Source of the DNA: Tubiluchus corallicola
Lineage: Eukaryota; Priapulida; Priapulimorpha; Priapulimorphida; Tubiluchidae
Reading direction: 5' to 3'
Length of the DNA stretch: 37,500 nucleotides
NCBI GenBank assembly: GCA_030141605.1
Contig: JAQGDQ010000329.1
Span: 2,501 to 40,000 of the forward strand
Below, in pieces: positions 10,146 through 23,700 of this stretch; positions within the stretch are counted from its first letter, which is position 1, and every line of letters starts with the position of its first letter. Under the pieces are notes generated by a model. It had not been told where the DNA came from. It made no database searches and was given only the letters and a program-made list of their open reading frames with translations. The position numbers were made by a program, and so were the translations under genes.

Positions 10146-12177
10146 TGCCTGAGAATAATGCGGTTGTTCCAAAGCTGCGCATGCTCAAATGTAGTTCAAA
10201 CGTTGTTCAGTCAGTTCTTCAAAATAATGTAGAACAGATGTTGTTAAGACAGGGGTTACCTGGCAGTGGGGTATTAGGCGGCATGGGGGTGGTACATCTA
10301 CGTAGCCTCGTGTGTGATTAACGACCAAAGTTAAACGATTAACGACCATAGTTAAACAATGTTAAGCCTGTTCACTAAATGTATAGGCGACCGCCAGGGA
10401 AATCTCACTGGTTTTATGAGCAATATGCAATTTTCGGCCATTTTTCGTAAACATGATTAGCCAATACACCACTTACGATTAGCCATCTCATCTTAGAGTG
10501 CTAAATTTATAGTCTGATAGATTCCGGTACAGCCACAATAGGCAGCAGAATAGGAAAAAAGCTTTGCAGTGTGCTTCCCAATAGTGGCAAACAGTGTGTC
10601 AAGCTGTACATAGAAAGCGTGCCACGTTTCTTCTTTTTTTGTTTTTTTGTTTATTCGTTTGTTTATTCGTTCATTCATTCACTCATAACTAACATCTACT
10701 GTCGTACACGTGCAGTACAAAGGGCAAATCAAACTCGCGTTTTTTGCAAGCATGATAACTTTCTTCTCTGCACAAACTTTCCCCCTAAGAACAACAACAA
10801 TACCACATTTTAAACCGTTCATCTCGTTTACCACGTGACGACAGCAGCTCTGAAAAAACCACCGGCAGTTTGACTGTAATTTACAGCTCCAAACTGTTCC
10901 AGCTCGAGAGAGTCTAACTAATAAAACGCATGTGAATCATTGTTAAGTTGCAGGGTCTATTGATCTTGCTAGTCAAAGAGCCCACCGGTTGAATAAAACG
11001 ACTGCATTTTCCGCTCCTAATTAACTTAATAGGTTCAAATAAATAACCCTTTTAGAGTAAATATCACGGTTGTGTAAAAAGGGCAGGTCAGCTTTTGAGG
11101 GCAATTTCCTGCAATTATTGTGCGCCTGAGCACTTTATTAGATTCCTCACATATTACCAACAAAGCAGCATGGTGTTCCGCAAGGCCTAATGCTTGCACC
11201 TACATTTTTACTTATTTACATAAGCTAGAATCGAAACTTGTACTAATTATTGACTTATACTTAAAAATACTGTCGATTAAAGTAAACTAGTGATTCATTA
11301 GTAAAATTTTACCAAACTGTTATTGGTATTGGCAAGTTCCCTGAAGATTTTTGAGCTTTAATGCATAGAAATGAAGTTTGGTGAATTGTGCCTGCAAACA
11401 TTTGCATAGAATAACTGCAACTTAGTTTAATATGGAAACGGGGAAAAACGAAACTATTTGCAAGAAGGTAAATAAACTACAATAATAAAGAAGAGAAGAA
11501 GAAGAAGAAGAAGAATTAGAAGAAAGCACGCTTTTGTTGGACAGGCTTCACATTCAATTTACTTTCATATTTTGGCATTTGGTATCTGTCACTGAAAAAG
11601 TTACACTTATAGGTCAAATTTAACCAAGTTTTCCTTTCTTAAAAGAGCGAACCGTAACTTAAAATTTGGTACTAATTTTGCTAAATTTCGGGTCTTCATT
11701 CCTAATGAAATCGGGGCCCGAAGTTGTATTTTTCTTCAAAACAATTTGTTCAGTTTTCCTCGTGAAACTTTGGAAAATTGCAGGATAATCAAATATGCTA
11801 GCAACGGTTTCCTTGGATACCGCATCGTTTCTATAACGATGTATTTGTAAACAGTGCTGCACAGTGAAATGTGACGTAATAACTTAATGCTATTGTAACT
11901 AAGGACCAAGGCGTTCCTGGCGTCATCTAACGAGTAAAGCATGCAAAATCAGTTTCCAGACTTTCCTCTGAAATGACACCTTCCCGTCAAGATTTCCTCT
12001 TATATAAATCACCAAGAAAAAGTTAAAAATATCAGAAAATCCTAGTCAGAGTATTTTCTTTCTGTGTAAAACCGAAACTTCATCAAGAACGTTGTATTTG
12101 CCTTTAATTTCTTTTTTGTTTAAATTATAACATAATTATCTTGGAAATGTGATGAAAACTTAACTACATAACTGGGA
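10146..12177. other. Intergenic sequence, about 2 kb, no gene recognised
   Basis: AT-rich sequence holding only short frames (69-80 codons) without recognisable motifs. Minor features are a short direct repeat GATTAACGACCAAAGTTAAA at about 10315-10356, a TTTG/TTCA-rich run at 10620-10690 and a (GAA)n run at about 11489-11515. Confidence 0.55.
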
Positions 12178-13305
12178 CTTGAAAGTTGAGCCCCGTGACT
12201 TTAATATGTACATTAGTGAAAATTGAACTCTGTGACCTGATTATGTAGATTCATGAACATTGAACTCTGTGACCTGATTATGTACATTGGTGAACATTAA
12301 ACTCTGTGACCTGATTATGTAAATTCATGAACATTGAACTCTGTGACCAGATTATGTACATTGGTGAACATTAAACTCTGTGACCTGATTATGTAGATTC
12401 ATGAACATTGAACTCTGTGACCTGATTATGTACATTCATAAACATTGAACTCTGTGACTTGATTATGTACATTGGTGAACATTGAACCCTGTGACCTGAT
12501 TGTGTACATTCATGAACATTGAACTCTGTGAACTGATTATGTACATTCATGAACATTGAACCCTGTGACCTGATTATGTAGATTCATGAACATTGAACTC
12601 TGTGACCTGATTATGTACATTCATGAACATTGAACTCTGTGACCTGATTATGTACATTGGTGAACATTGAACCCTGAGACCTGATTATGTAGATTCATGA
12701 ACACTAAACTCTGTGACCTGACTATGTACATTCATGAACATTGAACCCTGTGACCTGATTATGTAAATTCATGAACATTGAACTCTGTGACCTGATTATG
12801 TAGATTCATGAACATTGAACTCTGTGACCTGATTATGTACATTCGTAAACATTGAACTCTGTGATCTGATTATGTAAATTCATAAACATTGAACTCTGTG
12901 ACCTGATTATGTACATTCATGAACATAGAATTCTGTGACCTGATTATGCAGATTGGTGAAAATTGAACTCTGTGACCTGATTATGCAGATTCATGAACAT
13001 TGAACAATGTGAAGCTGAATATGTACATTCATGAACATTGAACCCTGTGGCCTAATTATGTACCTTCATGAGCATTAAACTCTGTGAACTGATTATGTAC
13101 ATTCATGAACCTTGAACTCTATGAACTGACTATGTACAATCATAAACATTGAACCCTGTGACCTGATTATGTTCATTCATAAACATTGAACTCTGTGAAC
13201 TGAACTGATTATGTACATTCATGAACATTGAACCCTGTGAACTGATTATGTACATTCATGAACATTGAACCCTGTGAACTGATTATGTACATTAGTGAAA
13301 GTTGA
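12178..13305. repeat. 37-bp minisatellite, about 30 copies
   Basis: The core word GAACTCTGTGACCTGATTAT recurs every 37 bases (for example 12225 and 12262), followed by GTACATTCATGAACATT or variants (GTAGATTCATGAAC, GTACATTGGTGAAC). Divergence rises towards the right end, where CTGTGAACTGA replaces CTGTGACCTGA. The array spans about 1.1 kb and has no coding potential. Confidence 0.96.
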
Positions 13306-13654
13306 ACCAGTTTGTATTTATGTGTTGTAAATAAACTTACATAAATAAAATGAAATGTGTTCAGCTTGGCCAAAATTTAGTGAGAGATATGAAAACACCT
13401 GAGAGAAGGAAGCTAATTAGGCAGCACACCTGCTGCAATAATTAGCATCTATTTATGGTTTTGTGGAGAAAACAGACAGCAATTTATAAATGTGTCAAAC
13501 GCGATGTCAACTGCAACTGTTGCACTGCACGTATTATCCCTGGAAGCAGCTGCGTGCTCACGGCATCTGTGCAGTTAAGCAAGGCTGGGCCAGGTTCGTA
13601 AATGGATCGGCGAAGTGGCCTTGCTATGAAAACATGCAAAGTGCGTACTTGAGT

Positions 13655-13905
13655 AGGAAATAATAGAGCATTCGCAGCGCACGCTTCGCTAGGAAATTTT
13701 TTTAAATTACTGTATCTTGTCTATAAGAATAATAAATTGTTTTTGGTGAGTCAGTGGTGCACACTGGGATGGCGATTCAGGACCATTTTACCAAGTGGCG
13801 CGAATATTTTAAATTATTAAGATTTTTTTTAAATTACATAAGTCTTTCAAGCAGGTAAGCATAATTATACGTAATGTAACTTTATGTGGAAAGAAATTTA
13901 AACTT
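13655..13905 (-). repeat. Dispersed repeat family X, copy 3 (inverted)
   Basis: The reverse complement matches 9320-9560 and 5985-6110: shared words are CTGCTTGAAAGACTTATGTA, CAGTGTGCACCACTGACTCA and AGATACAGTAATTTAAAA. It is a diverged partial copy in opposite orientation, with no coding frame. Confidence 0.7.
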
Positions 13906-16900
13906 TTACCCCTTTAAAGTAACACAAATAAACAAGGAACAGGCAACCACATCATTTTAATACAGAAAAAATTATGAACAGCAGAAAGTTGTTGATTTTA
14001 TTACAAAATTAAAACTTCTAATATTGGATTAAATGCCAAAAATCGTTTTGCTTTTTGTTCTAACACCAAGAAATCATCCATTGTTCGTCTTGCTCGTTTC
14101 TGTACCACCAATCTTTTGTAATTTCGGCTGAGCTGATGCTCTTCCATCACGATGCTGATGCTGATGCTCGTCCATCATCCTGTTAAAATCATAACACCTT
14201 TGCTGTAGATTAACAATAGGTGCTCACCTCTTGAAAGTAAAGATAAATTATTAATATCACCTTGACAAGCGTCAATTCTTTGATAAATGGGAAATCACAA
14301 GCCAGCCATTGAAAACGCAGAATCATTTTTGATAATGTCATTAGCAGGTGTAAAGTAATCAATACAGCACGCCACGATCATCACCTGATGTGGCAAGATC
14401 CACTTACTATGCTGACGGTTGTAACAGGACCGGAATCTTAGTTCAATAGTTTATTTATTTCACACTGCATCATACAATAACATTATTAACAATTGTTCCT
14501 TATATTTGAATAATTAGCTTAGAAAGTTAATTAACGGCAATCGAACACAGCTATTGCTTACATCAGAAACTAACAGCAGTTAGTGCAATGGCTCTACGTC
14601 ATATGACGTCAGAAACTAACGCAGCAGTTCATGATCATGGTTATCACCGTGCCGCCTTCTATTCGTCGGCATCCTGAAATAATGTTTACACAATCGTCTG
14701 GTTTTCTTTTACGCTAATAACAATGGCATCTCTGTTAAACTATTAAATTAAGTTTAATTATAATTAAACGTATAATGTTGCAAAAAGCTTCATCTTATGA
14801 CCATGTCTAGTTTGTGCACATAGTAGTTCTAGAGGTACAGTAAAGAAACTTTAGTTAGCTGGCATGTACACAATATTACCCAAAAGGCTTCCTTAGCCTT
14901 GGGCTGCAGCGGTAGTTCAGCAATAATGGGGTTGTGGCTCTGTATGAGTAACATTGAATTCGTCTTCACGTTGTCTTCTTAGCGTGATGAAGTATGTATA
15001 AAACATGAAGTCTTGTTTAGAATATGTGATCGTATAGTATATTCAACATAAAGTACACTGATAAACATCCACAATAAGTCTAAGAGGGTAGGTGCAGAAT
15101 CCATAGCAAAATACTTGCGTCTACAAACTGACTGCTTTCCAGCTGATTATGCTGGTCCTTACTCTGAAGCTAAACTTAGTTAACTTATGTCACACATCTA
15201 AAAATAGCTATGCTCAGTAACGCCCAATAACGAGCCTCTGCTGACCTGCCACCATAGTAACGTCTTCTGCTGCCATATCACCATGGAGACGGGCACTACT
15301 TTTAAGTTACTGTTTATTGGCCTTTAGGCGCAGCAATATAAGATACATCTTAATACACATCGCATTGGCTAGAGTAATACCTTCTAGCATACTTCCGTTG
15401 GTTCAGAGACTCCAAACTTTTAAGTATTATAATTTCACGCCTGCAGAGTGATCAGATGAAGTTGTTCTTTACACGTGACGTAAGTTCCTAAAACAGGTGC
15501 TGTACCTCTCAGTTCAGATGTGTTAGTTTGTGGCAACCTACACATATTCGACAGCTCATGCGTGAGCACAGCGGTAAATTTGAAATTTTAATTTTTATCT
15601 TAAAACTTGCCTAGTTTTAGTACAACACATTGAATATCTTATAGTATCTCTGTACTTTCAATTTTCGCTTTTGCAAACACGTGAAACACGCTCGTGCACT
15701 ATTTTTGCTGTATAAAATTATGTTAGTTTGTGATGTCGTATTTGAAAATGGGGTTACAGTTCCTAAAACACGGATGCAAACAGTCAAGCAGACTAAGCAG
15801 AGATTTTACATAAATTCACCAGTTAACAATATTTAAATGCTTGCCCTGTTACTGTGCAACCGTCTGGGAAGCAACAATCCAAGACGATCACTCATATTAT
15901 TGGCTTTCTCTCCAGACAAACGCAAGTTACGGAAGTTGGCAAATGTCTGTTACACATGTTTCATCTAGCGATACTTAATGGGACATTAATTCCAATCTGC
16001 AAATTCTATTAAAAGCCATCAACTTTATACTGTATTGATCTTCAATGGCAAATGAACATAAAGAGAAAAGTCTACGTCAGCATTTTATAAACCGTTCTGA
16101 AATTGATGTTTTTCAGAAGAAGTTTACTTTGTCGCTTATTGTACCGAGTACGCGATTGTAGTATTATGTGATCCATTTAATTGTCAGTCTACTATACTAA
16201 GGTACTGAATTAGTCTATGCTGCCATCTACAGTCGTTGTTTTACTCTAATTATAGAAAGTTTGTCAGCGATTGATTTTTGTTTCTAAATATTATTTCCTT
16301 TTGCTCTGATAGATATTCACTAATCAGAGTAATTAGATTGTTGATTTCATGCTTTAATTCTTGTTATAACTCTCTTATTCAAGTTTAAATAGAGAAAAAT
16401 TATAACATTATAACACAGCTTTCTGTAAACCAATAATCTTTATTCTGCTATCAAAGAAGCCAGGTAGACTTTGATTTTGGCTTGACTAGTAGTCTGTAGA
16501 GTATAGGTGACCATTTATGGTCTGTATGCATGAATGTGATGTACCTTCCAATAGGAACTTGTTTGTCTGGTCATGTGATTGCAGGTCACTTCTCTCAGGC
16601 ATGCAAGTTTCAGATGCAAAATTTCTACTGTAAAATATTATATTGCTAACTTTATGACTGTTTGTTCAATTTTATAGTCTGTGAGCATTGTATACGTTTT
16701 ACAATAAAATGATTGCAAATTTCTACATACTTGTTATAAACAGCACCCTGCTTAGATCCGCCCCCGAAGTAACCCCATTTTATATAAACTTTATTTATTT
16801 TAAGTGGATTGAAGTACAGTAATGTTACTGATCGGAGTTTTTCCACTATGCAAGAAATACATTTTAATTGAGAACATATGTATATATATATACAACTGGT

Positions 16901-19172
16901 TACCAAGAATATAGTTACATAGATAGTTAGTTTAAAAACACAAGTAATTTATTAATTAACACTTAAAATTGAAATATACAAAGCTCAGAGAGTACAGAAG
17001 CGATGCCAGAAACAATTATCAATGTATATCATCGTATTAGTTATACAAAAGCATGATTGCTCAATAACTGGTGTTTAATTCAAAAGTCCAAAATTCAATG
17101 TAATTTAGGTTACAGTTTAATAAACAATTACACGTACAATCAATTAGCAAGACGTTTAGTAGACTGTATGTAGTTCGGCAACAATTTGAAGAGAATGCCA
17201 TGACGTGGATGGATGACCCGATTTGAGTTTTTATGAAAAGTGTCGTTGTAAATAACAGCAGGTCTAGGGTTGCCATGTAATTCTTGAGTTATACTAACGG
17301 ATAATAACAGAGTTGATCTAGTAATAATGTTCTGTGTATGTCATAGTTTAAACACTCAAAAAACAATGGAAATAAAGTAACCCCATTACAAATATGAACC
17401 CTTTCTGACTGGCGTTACTTGCATTTGCCAATAAGAATGATGATCAACGTATTACTTCGTTGTATAGACAAAGATTTGTGATGTTTAAATAATTTATTTA
17501 AGTGAAATTTGTCCTTTCTGCCGGCAGATGTCGCAAGCTGTCCTTGACTGTCTTCTACATTATTTGAAATTAATGGCAAGTAGCTTTGCTAAGGCACGGA
17601 TCACAGGACATTTGCCAGAGAAACTGCGAAAGAAAGCCCTCTGTACATAGAGCAAGTGAAATAATAAGGAGGATGAGTTAGCTTCTTTGCATCCAAGACA
17701 ATGTTCAAAAACTGTTCTGCTTATGTTAAGAGAAAACTTTTTGTAGCATTTTATACACAGTTTTACTGCAATAGTCTCTGGTTTAATCGTGATAAAGAAA
17801 ATATTGAAAGAAAGCGAATTACTTATAATAATGCCACTAGAGGACTCTTTAATCTTCGTAGTCGCTGTAGTGCAAGCCAAATGTATATTAGCTACAATGT
17901 ACCAATTTTTCCTTCATACGTAGTAGTAAGAATAAGAAGCTGTGTTTAGCTTCAGAAGTAGGCTGTTTTTGAGTCAGAATACTATTACTAATAACTTGCT
18001 GTAAAATACTGATACAATTTTTAGATCAAACAATTTTAAGCCGCGGCAAAGAATTTTAGATACTCATTCTAACTAACATTTTTTGTATAGGAGCTTACTA
18101 TGTTTCTGTAAACTAACTCTATGCTTTGACTTGTGCCTTATTTTTATTCTTGTTCTATGGACTGTAAATGTCTGAAATAAAATAAATAATACTACTAATT
18201 ACCGTTGGGCAGTTTTGATAGAAAGAAGAAAAGCCCTGAATCCCTATCCTGCGCACGTGTTTGCGGGGCGGGGGGGGGGGGGTTAGGGGGGTCTGTAAGG
18301 AAGCCAGAGATCGTAAGGTAAGAAAGGGAATCTAGGAAAATTATGCAAAGTTGCAAACTAAATTTGCCAAGAGCAATAAAGGCGAAAACCTACCTGGTGG
18401 TGCCATCTACAGGCTGCAAGACAAACGTTTTTAGAAGCATACCATCGATTGCGCCCAGATGTTTGTAGTATCATAGACGTAATTATAATTGCTCTAACAT
18501 AGTGATTGTAGTGATGTACATAAAAATTATGGGATATTCAACCTGCTATTGGATGAATGTATTGAAGATCGAGCAAGTGCAAGTAATCTTCGGCCATTTT
18601 CCCTTTGCTTGAGCCAATTTGGTCTTAATAAAAAAGCCCTTATCATACAGGAAATGCATTGGTTTGCAGCACTACCTCCAGTCCCCGTAGCTGATTATTG
18701 ACTCCTGATTTTGATTTGTGAGAAGATGGCGACCCCAGAGTCATGAGAAGGTGGCGACCCCACCGTCACTATCGCTGCCATTTTTTACTTGAAGTTCTAA
18801 ATTGTCCTGTATTTCAATGGCTAACTTATAAAAGTAACTCTGATACTTCTCTTCCACGTACATTGATCATACATTGTGCTAAATCAATGTTCTGTATACT
18901 TGTCATAAATTTGCATTGGTAATCATGCATTCAAAAAGGTCTTACTACTACTAGTACTGCTGATGCCGAAAAACAGCTTCATTGGTTAATAAACCTTTTG
19001 AAACTGCAGTTGATTGTTTGTTTAACAATTTTATTTGCTTTACATGTTTTATGAATTCAGTATTTAAGTTGATTCATGCAGAGTTCAAATTTAAACGTTG
19101 CTTTGCTGTGCACTAAGAAAGCAGTACGTTTATATCGTGTATTTTTTCATTATTAATTTCATGTGTTGAGCT
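13906..19172. other. Intergenic sequence, about 5.3 kb, no gene recognised
   Basis: AT-rich DNA without a convincing gene on either strand. Minus-strand frames at 16652-16906 and 17560-17880 and the plus-strand frame at 17701-17949 show no motif I recognise. A LINE-3'-end-like tail (TATGGACTGTAAATGTCTGA followed by AATAAAATAAATAAT) sits near 18156-18190 and may mark an old element. A small (TA)n run lies at about 16868-16880 and a G-run at 18265-18291. Confidence 0.5.
18265..18291 (+). repeat. Homopolymeric G run
   Basis: About 13 consecutive G flanked by GGGGC and TTAGGGGGG. Such a tract can form a G-quadruplex and is prone to length error in assemblies. No gene is nearby. Confidence 0.85.
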
Positions 19173-19180
19173 TATATAGA
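19173..19180 (+). promoter_or_regulatory. Possible TATA box upstream of the cadherin gene
   Basis: TATATAGA lies about 130 bases before the cadherin ATG. It is a plausible core-promoter element, but the surroundings are very AT-rich and no clear initiator is visible, so it may be chance. Confidence 0.25.
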
Positions 19181-19304
19181 AGTGATTATACGAAAAAATT
19201 CTTTACAGAAGCTCTGATATCTTTAATTACTATAATATTAATTATCGAGCACGAGGTAGTCAATTTGCGAAATTAGTAATATATTAAGAAACTAAATATC
19301 CACT

Positions 19305-20626
19305 ATGGTCGCCTCATTTGGAAAATATCTACTGTTTATTATTGTACTGTGTCATTTCGCTCATTTCACAGTAAGCGATCTAGTGTGTAATGTAACAGTT
19401 AGCACAATTGGAACAATACCCAACTGCTCCCTTCAGAATCTGCCAAGTGGAGAATCTTCAAATTTGAGATTCAAGGTCGTAAGGGAAGATTTCTACATCG
19501 GAGTACATCCCTATCATGGTCACTTATACGTCAAGGAAAATAGGCACTTGTCCATACAAAAGAATCTCATTGAATTAAGAGTGAAGATTACGAACTTGAT
19601 TTCACTGAACGAAGAATATGCCGATGTTGATGTCAACGTTCTAGATGATAATAAACCAAAGTTTAGTTGTTCGCCATATCCGTTTCAAGCAGTTCTAAAT
19701 CCTCAAGCATCTAGTGGTGAACTGGTGTACGAGTTGTCAACGGTAGATGATGGAGATGGGGATATTGTGTACAATCTAGTGTTGGATTATAATAGTGAAG
19801 GTCTGTTTCTGGTTGACCCACATCTGGGATATATTCGTACAACACGGGCTGTTGCAGGTAGGCACTAAACACTCAAGGTATAAGTTTTTACATGTAATAA
19901 GCCTTTTCACATTTTTGTTGTGCACACGTGCAGTTACTGTAGGTCAAAGGTCAAGTGTACCACAGCAACATGTATTAATTACCAAATTCATGTAACATAC
20001 GTGTAAAGCAAAACCGTCCGTCGCAGTTCAGTTCAGGAACTTCAGTTGTTTTACATGGATTTTACTTAATTAAGCACTAGTCTGTGCGTAGAGAGATTTA
20101 CTACCAGAATCTTGCGTGGGAACAAGGAAAAATAAACTAGGTAAGGTTCTGAATAGCTGTTACCATTACAACAGTTTGAGATGCCAGGCATTGTCAAGTG
20201 TACACAAATGTCTGGTACACTTCACATTTGACCTTTTCACGATCAATGTCAATGACTGGTACTGTGAAAAGGCTTATTCGATTGTGTTTCTATCGTATAA
20301 TGTATTCTTGCAATAGCAAACTGAATATCCTATATATAATGCTTATCGGAAGTGGTTCCTATCACATTCTTAAATTTTTGTTTTATCAAATTATGTTCTA
20401 TCAGAGAATGAGGAGGAAAAGAACTGAGAATAGTGTTTAATAGTGTTTAAAGGAATGGGAGAGAAAGAGAGAGATAGAGACAGAGAGAGAGAGAGAGTGT
20501 GTGAGAGAGAAAGAGAGAAAAGAGAGGGAGAAAGACAGAGAAGGAGAGAGAGAGAAAGAGAATGAAAGAAAGAGAGGGAGAGAGAGAGAGAAAGAGAGGG
20601 GGAGAGAAAGACAGAGAGAGAGAGAC

Positions 20627-20661
<35 letters not shown>

Positions 20662-20693
20662 GAGACAGAGAGAGAGAGAGAGAAAGAAAGAGT

Positions 20694-20724
<31 letters not shown>

Positions 20725-23700
20725 GCAGAGGGAGAGAAAGAGTTAACAAGATACGATAGGAAATGAATTTTTTTAACATGGGTAGCAACAATAATATATA
20801 TTAAAAAATGATCACAAATTAAATGTAGATTAAATCACATTGTGAGTGGGACAACAGCTTTCTAAATTGTAAAATCATACGTAAAATTTTTAAAGATTTT
20901 AACTAATTTTCTAATTTCCTGATGTTTCAGGAATTCCTTCAATGAGTTTTATTTGTTCTTTTTATTTTTTCTTATAAGCATGAAATAATCAAAAAGTTCA
21001 ATGTTCCACTCACGTTGTGATCTAATTTGTATTTAATGTGAGATCATTTTTGAATATATATTATGGCTGCTATACATTCTGCAATAAATTCTTACCTACG
21101 ACCAATCCAACATACATACATATTTCACAGCAGAATTTATTGGCTTTTCTTTTGTCAAAAGTAAATTTAGACTGAATTAAATTAAATTTCAGAAAGCCAT
21201 CCACTTGGAAAACAGTTCATTTTACGTGTGAACGCAAGGAATAGAAGTGGCTCAGAAGAACAGGTTACACCTTTAGAAACGGTATCCATTATGGTGGGAC
21301 TTCGACCTCCTCAGTTTGCACAGGTGGAGTATATTACTGATGTCTATGAAAACACATCATACGGTGTTGTAGTGGAAACCATAATGGCAAAGTCTTTCAC
21401 TAAAAATAAAATTGTATATTCTATGAACAGTAATGGCAGTTTTGAAATACCAGATGCCAACAATGGTAATGTAGTTCTGCAGATGTCAGATCTCAATTAT
21501 TCAGATCCTGATCAAAAGAAAAAAACTTTTCGAAATAAGGTTGCAGCTATTGAGCAAGTTTCTGGAGGTGAACAATCTGAAACTGAGTTAATTCTGCAAG
21601 TAACAGATGTAAATAACCATGATCCACATTTTATAATGAATCCATTTGTTCAGTTTGATGTAGATGAAAAAGCTGAAATTAATGTTACACCTATAGCAAC
21701 AGTCCTAGCTACAGATCTAGATGATGGTTTAAATGCGGAAATTTTGTATAAAAGCAATGACAGACGTTTTACGATAGATGAAAATGGTGTGGTTAGAAAT
21801 CTGGTACGACTGGATTATTCCCAGTCACCATATAGAATTTCGGTAGTGGCACAGGATAAGAAAGGACAAGTACCTTACCGAGAGGACGTCAGTACACTGA
21901 TACTATATATCAAAAACAAGAACACACATGCACCAGAATTCACAAAGTCTCGTTATAATGCAACAATTGCTGAAAATGCAAGACCTGGATCGTTAGTGAC
22001 TGCAGTAAATGCGATTGATCTTGACAATGATGGAATCACTTACAGCATCGTTACTAATCCTGGTGAGATTTTTCAAATTGACTCAAAGACTGGTGTCATT
22101 ACAACTGTTCGGTTAATTGATTCAGATTTCTATGAGATTGAAGTGTCAGCACAGGATGATTCAGCATGCTGTGGTTATGAACCACCTTTTAATACTTCTC
22201 TGGCTTTGGTACATGTGGTTGTTTACACTTTAGTTAACATACCAAAGTTTCAGCAATCTACATACAGTACTAATGTGTCAGAATCTCTGTCTGTTGGATC
22301 AAATGTATTCACACTTTTTGCTGAAGACAATTCCTATTTTACAATTCTACACTATTACATAGTCGATGGTAATGAATTAGGTTCATTTGGAATAGGACAA
22401 ACGACAGGAGAAGTATACATTCAAAAGCAGCTTGACTACCAGATAAAAAATGTTTATAACCTAACTGCTGCAATAACAGATGGTAGTCAAAGCAGCACGT
22501 GTCAACTGCAGATAACTCTTAGGATTGAAAATTTGCGACCGCCGTCATTCAGTGAAAATGAATATAACATATCTACACCTGAAAGAAATACAAATGCTCC
22601 TATTAACATTTTCAAAGCTCAAGGAAATTTTGCTGATCCTGATTCACCAGATGATGCATTTCAGTTCGAACTGAGCGGACAAGGTTCACTTCCTGCTGAT
22701 GATCCTGCCTTTTCCATAGACAAGCAAACTGGTGACATTACAATGAACAAACCACTGATAAGGGACCCTCCTTATGGTCAAGAAGAGTACAATCTGTTGG
22801 TGTCTGTGATGGACAGTGTAGGCAACACTGGCTACACCAAAGTTATAGTTACTCTAGAAGATCAAAATAATTATCCTCCATATTGGCTTGATGTGGACTT
22901 GGATGGACTGATACATGGCTACATACTAGAAGGAGAATTTCCACAGACAGCAGTAATGCTGGCTACTGTAACAGATTACGATAAAAAAGGAACTCCTGGA
23001 GGAACAATTGTCTATGAAATGGAGCACAGTGATGACTTTTCCATTGATGCAAACACGGGAGAGGTAAAATCTGAAAGAGAATTTGATCGAGAACAGAAAG
23101 ATACATACTATGTCAAAATAAATGCAAAAGACCAAGGTACTCCACCTCTTATTGGTGAACAACAAGAAGTTGTAATTCATATTGTTGACAAAAATGATAA
23201 TTCACCCAAGTTTAATGAATCTTCATATAATGTTACTGTAGATGAAGGATTGCCAGAATATTCTTTTCTTTTTCGAATGGATGCATATGATGAAGATGTA
23301 GGAGATAATGCAAAGCTTGAATTTTCAATAGTAAATAATGACATTGTCGAAATGTTCCATCTTGTGTCTGATCCTAAAACAAGGACAGGAATACTTCAGG
23401 CAAAAGAAGTATTAGATTATGAAAATCCTCAACACCAAGTGATTGAGTTTGATGTCAGTGTCACCGATGGTCACCCAAATCATGACGACAGTGTTAAGGT
23501 TGTTCTTAGATTAAATAACTTGCCAGATACACCGCCAAAATTCGAAGATGACAATAAAAGAGTCAGTTTGCGTGAAAAAGATGCATTAACAGATACAACT
23601 GTAACTCAATTTATAGCACACTCGCAAGAGTCACATTTTCAAGAATTTACTTATGGTGTGGATTACTCATGGGACTCAGATCCTCATCAACGCTTCAGAA

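Noticed and set aside
17560-17949. Overlapping minus (106 codons) and plus (82 codons) frames
   Set aside because: No motifs, opposite strands over the same DNA, and AT-rich composition; probably chance.
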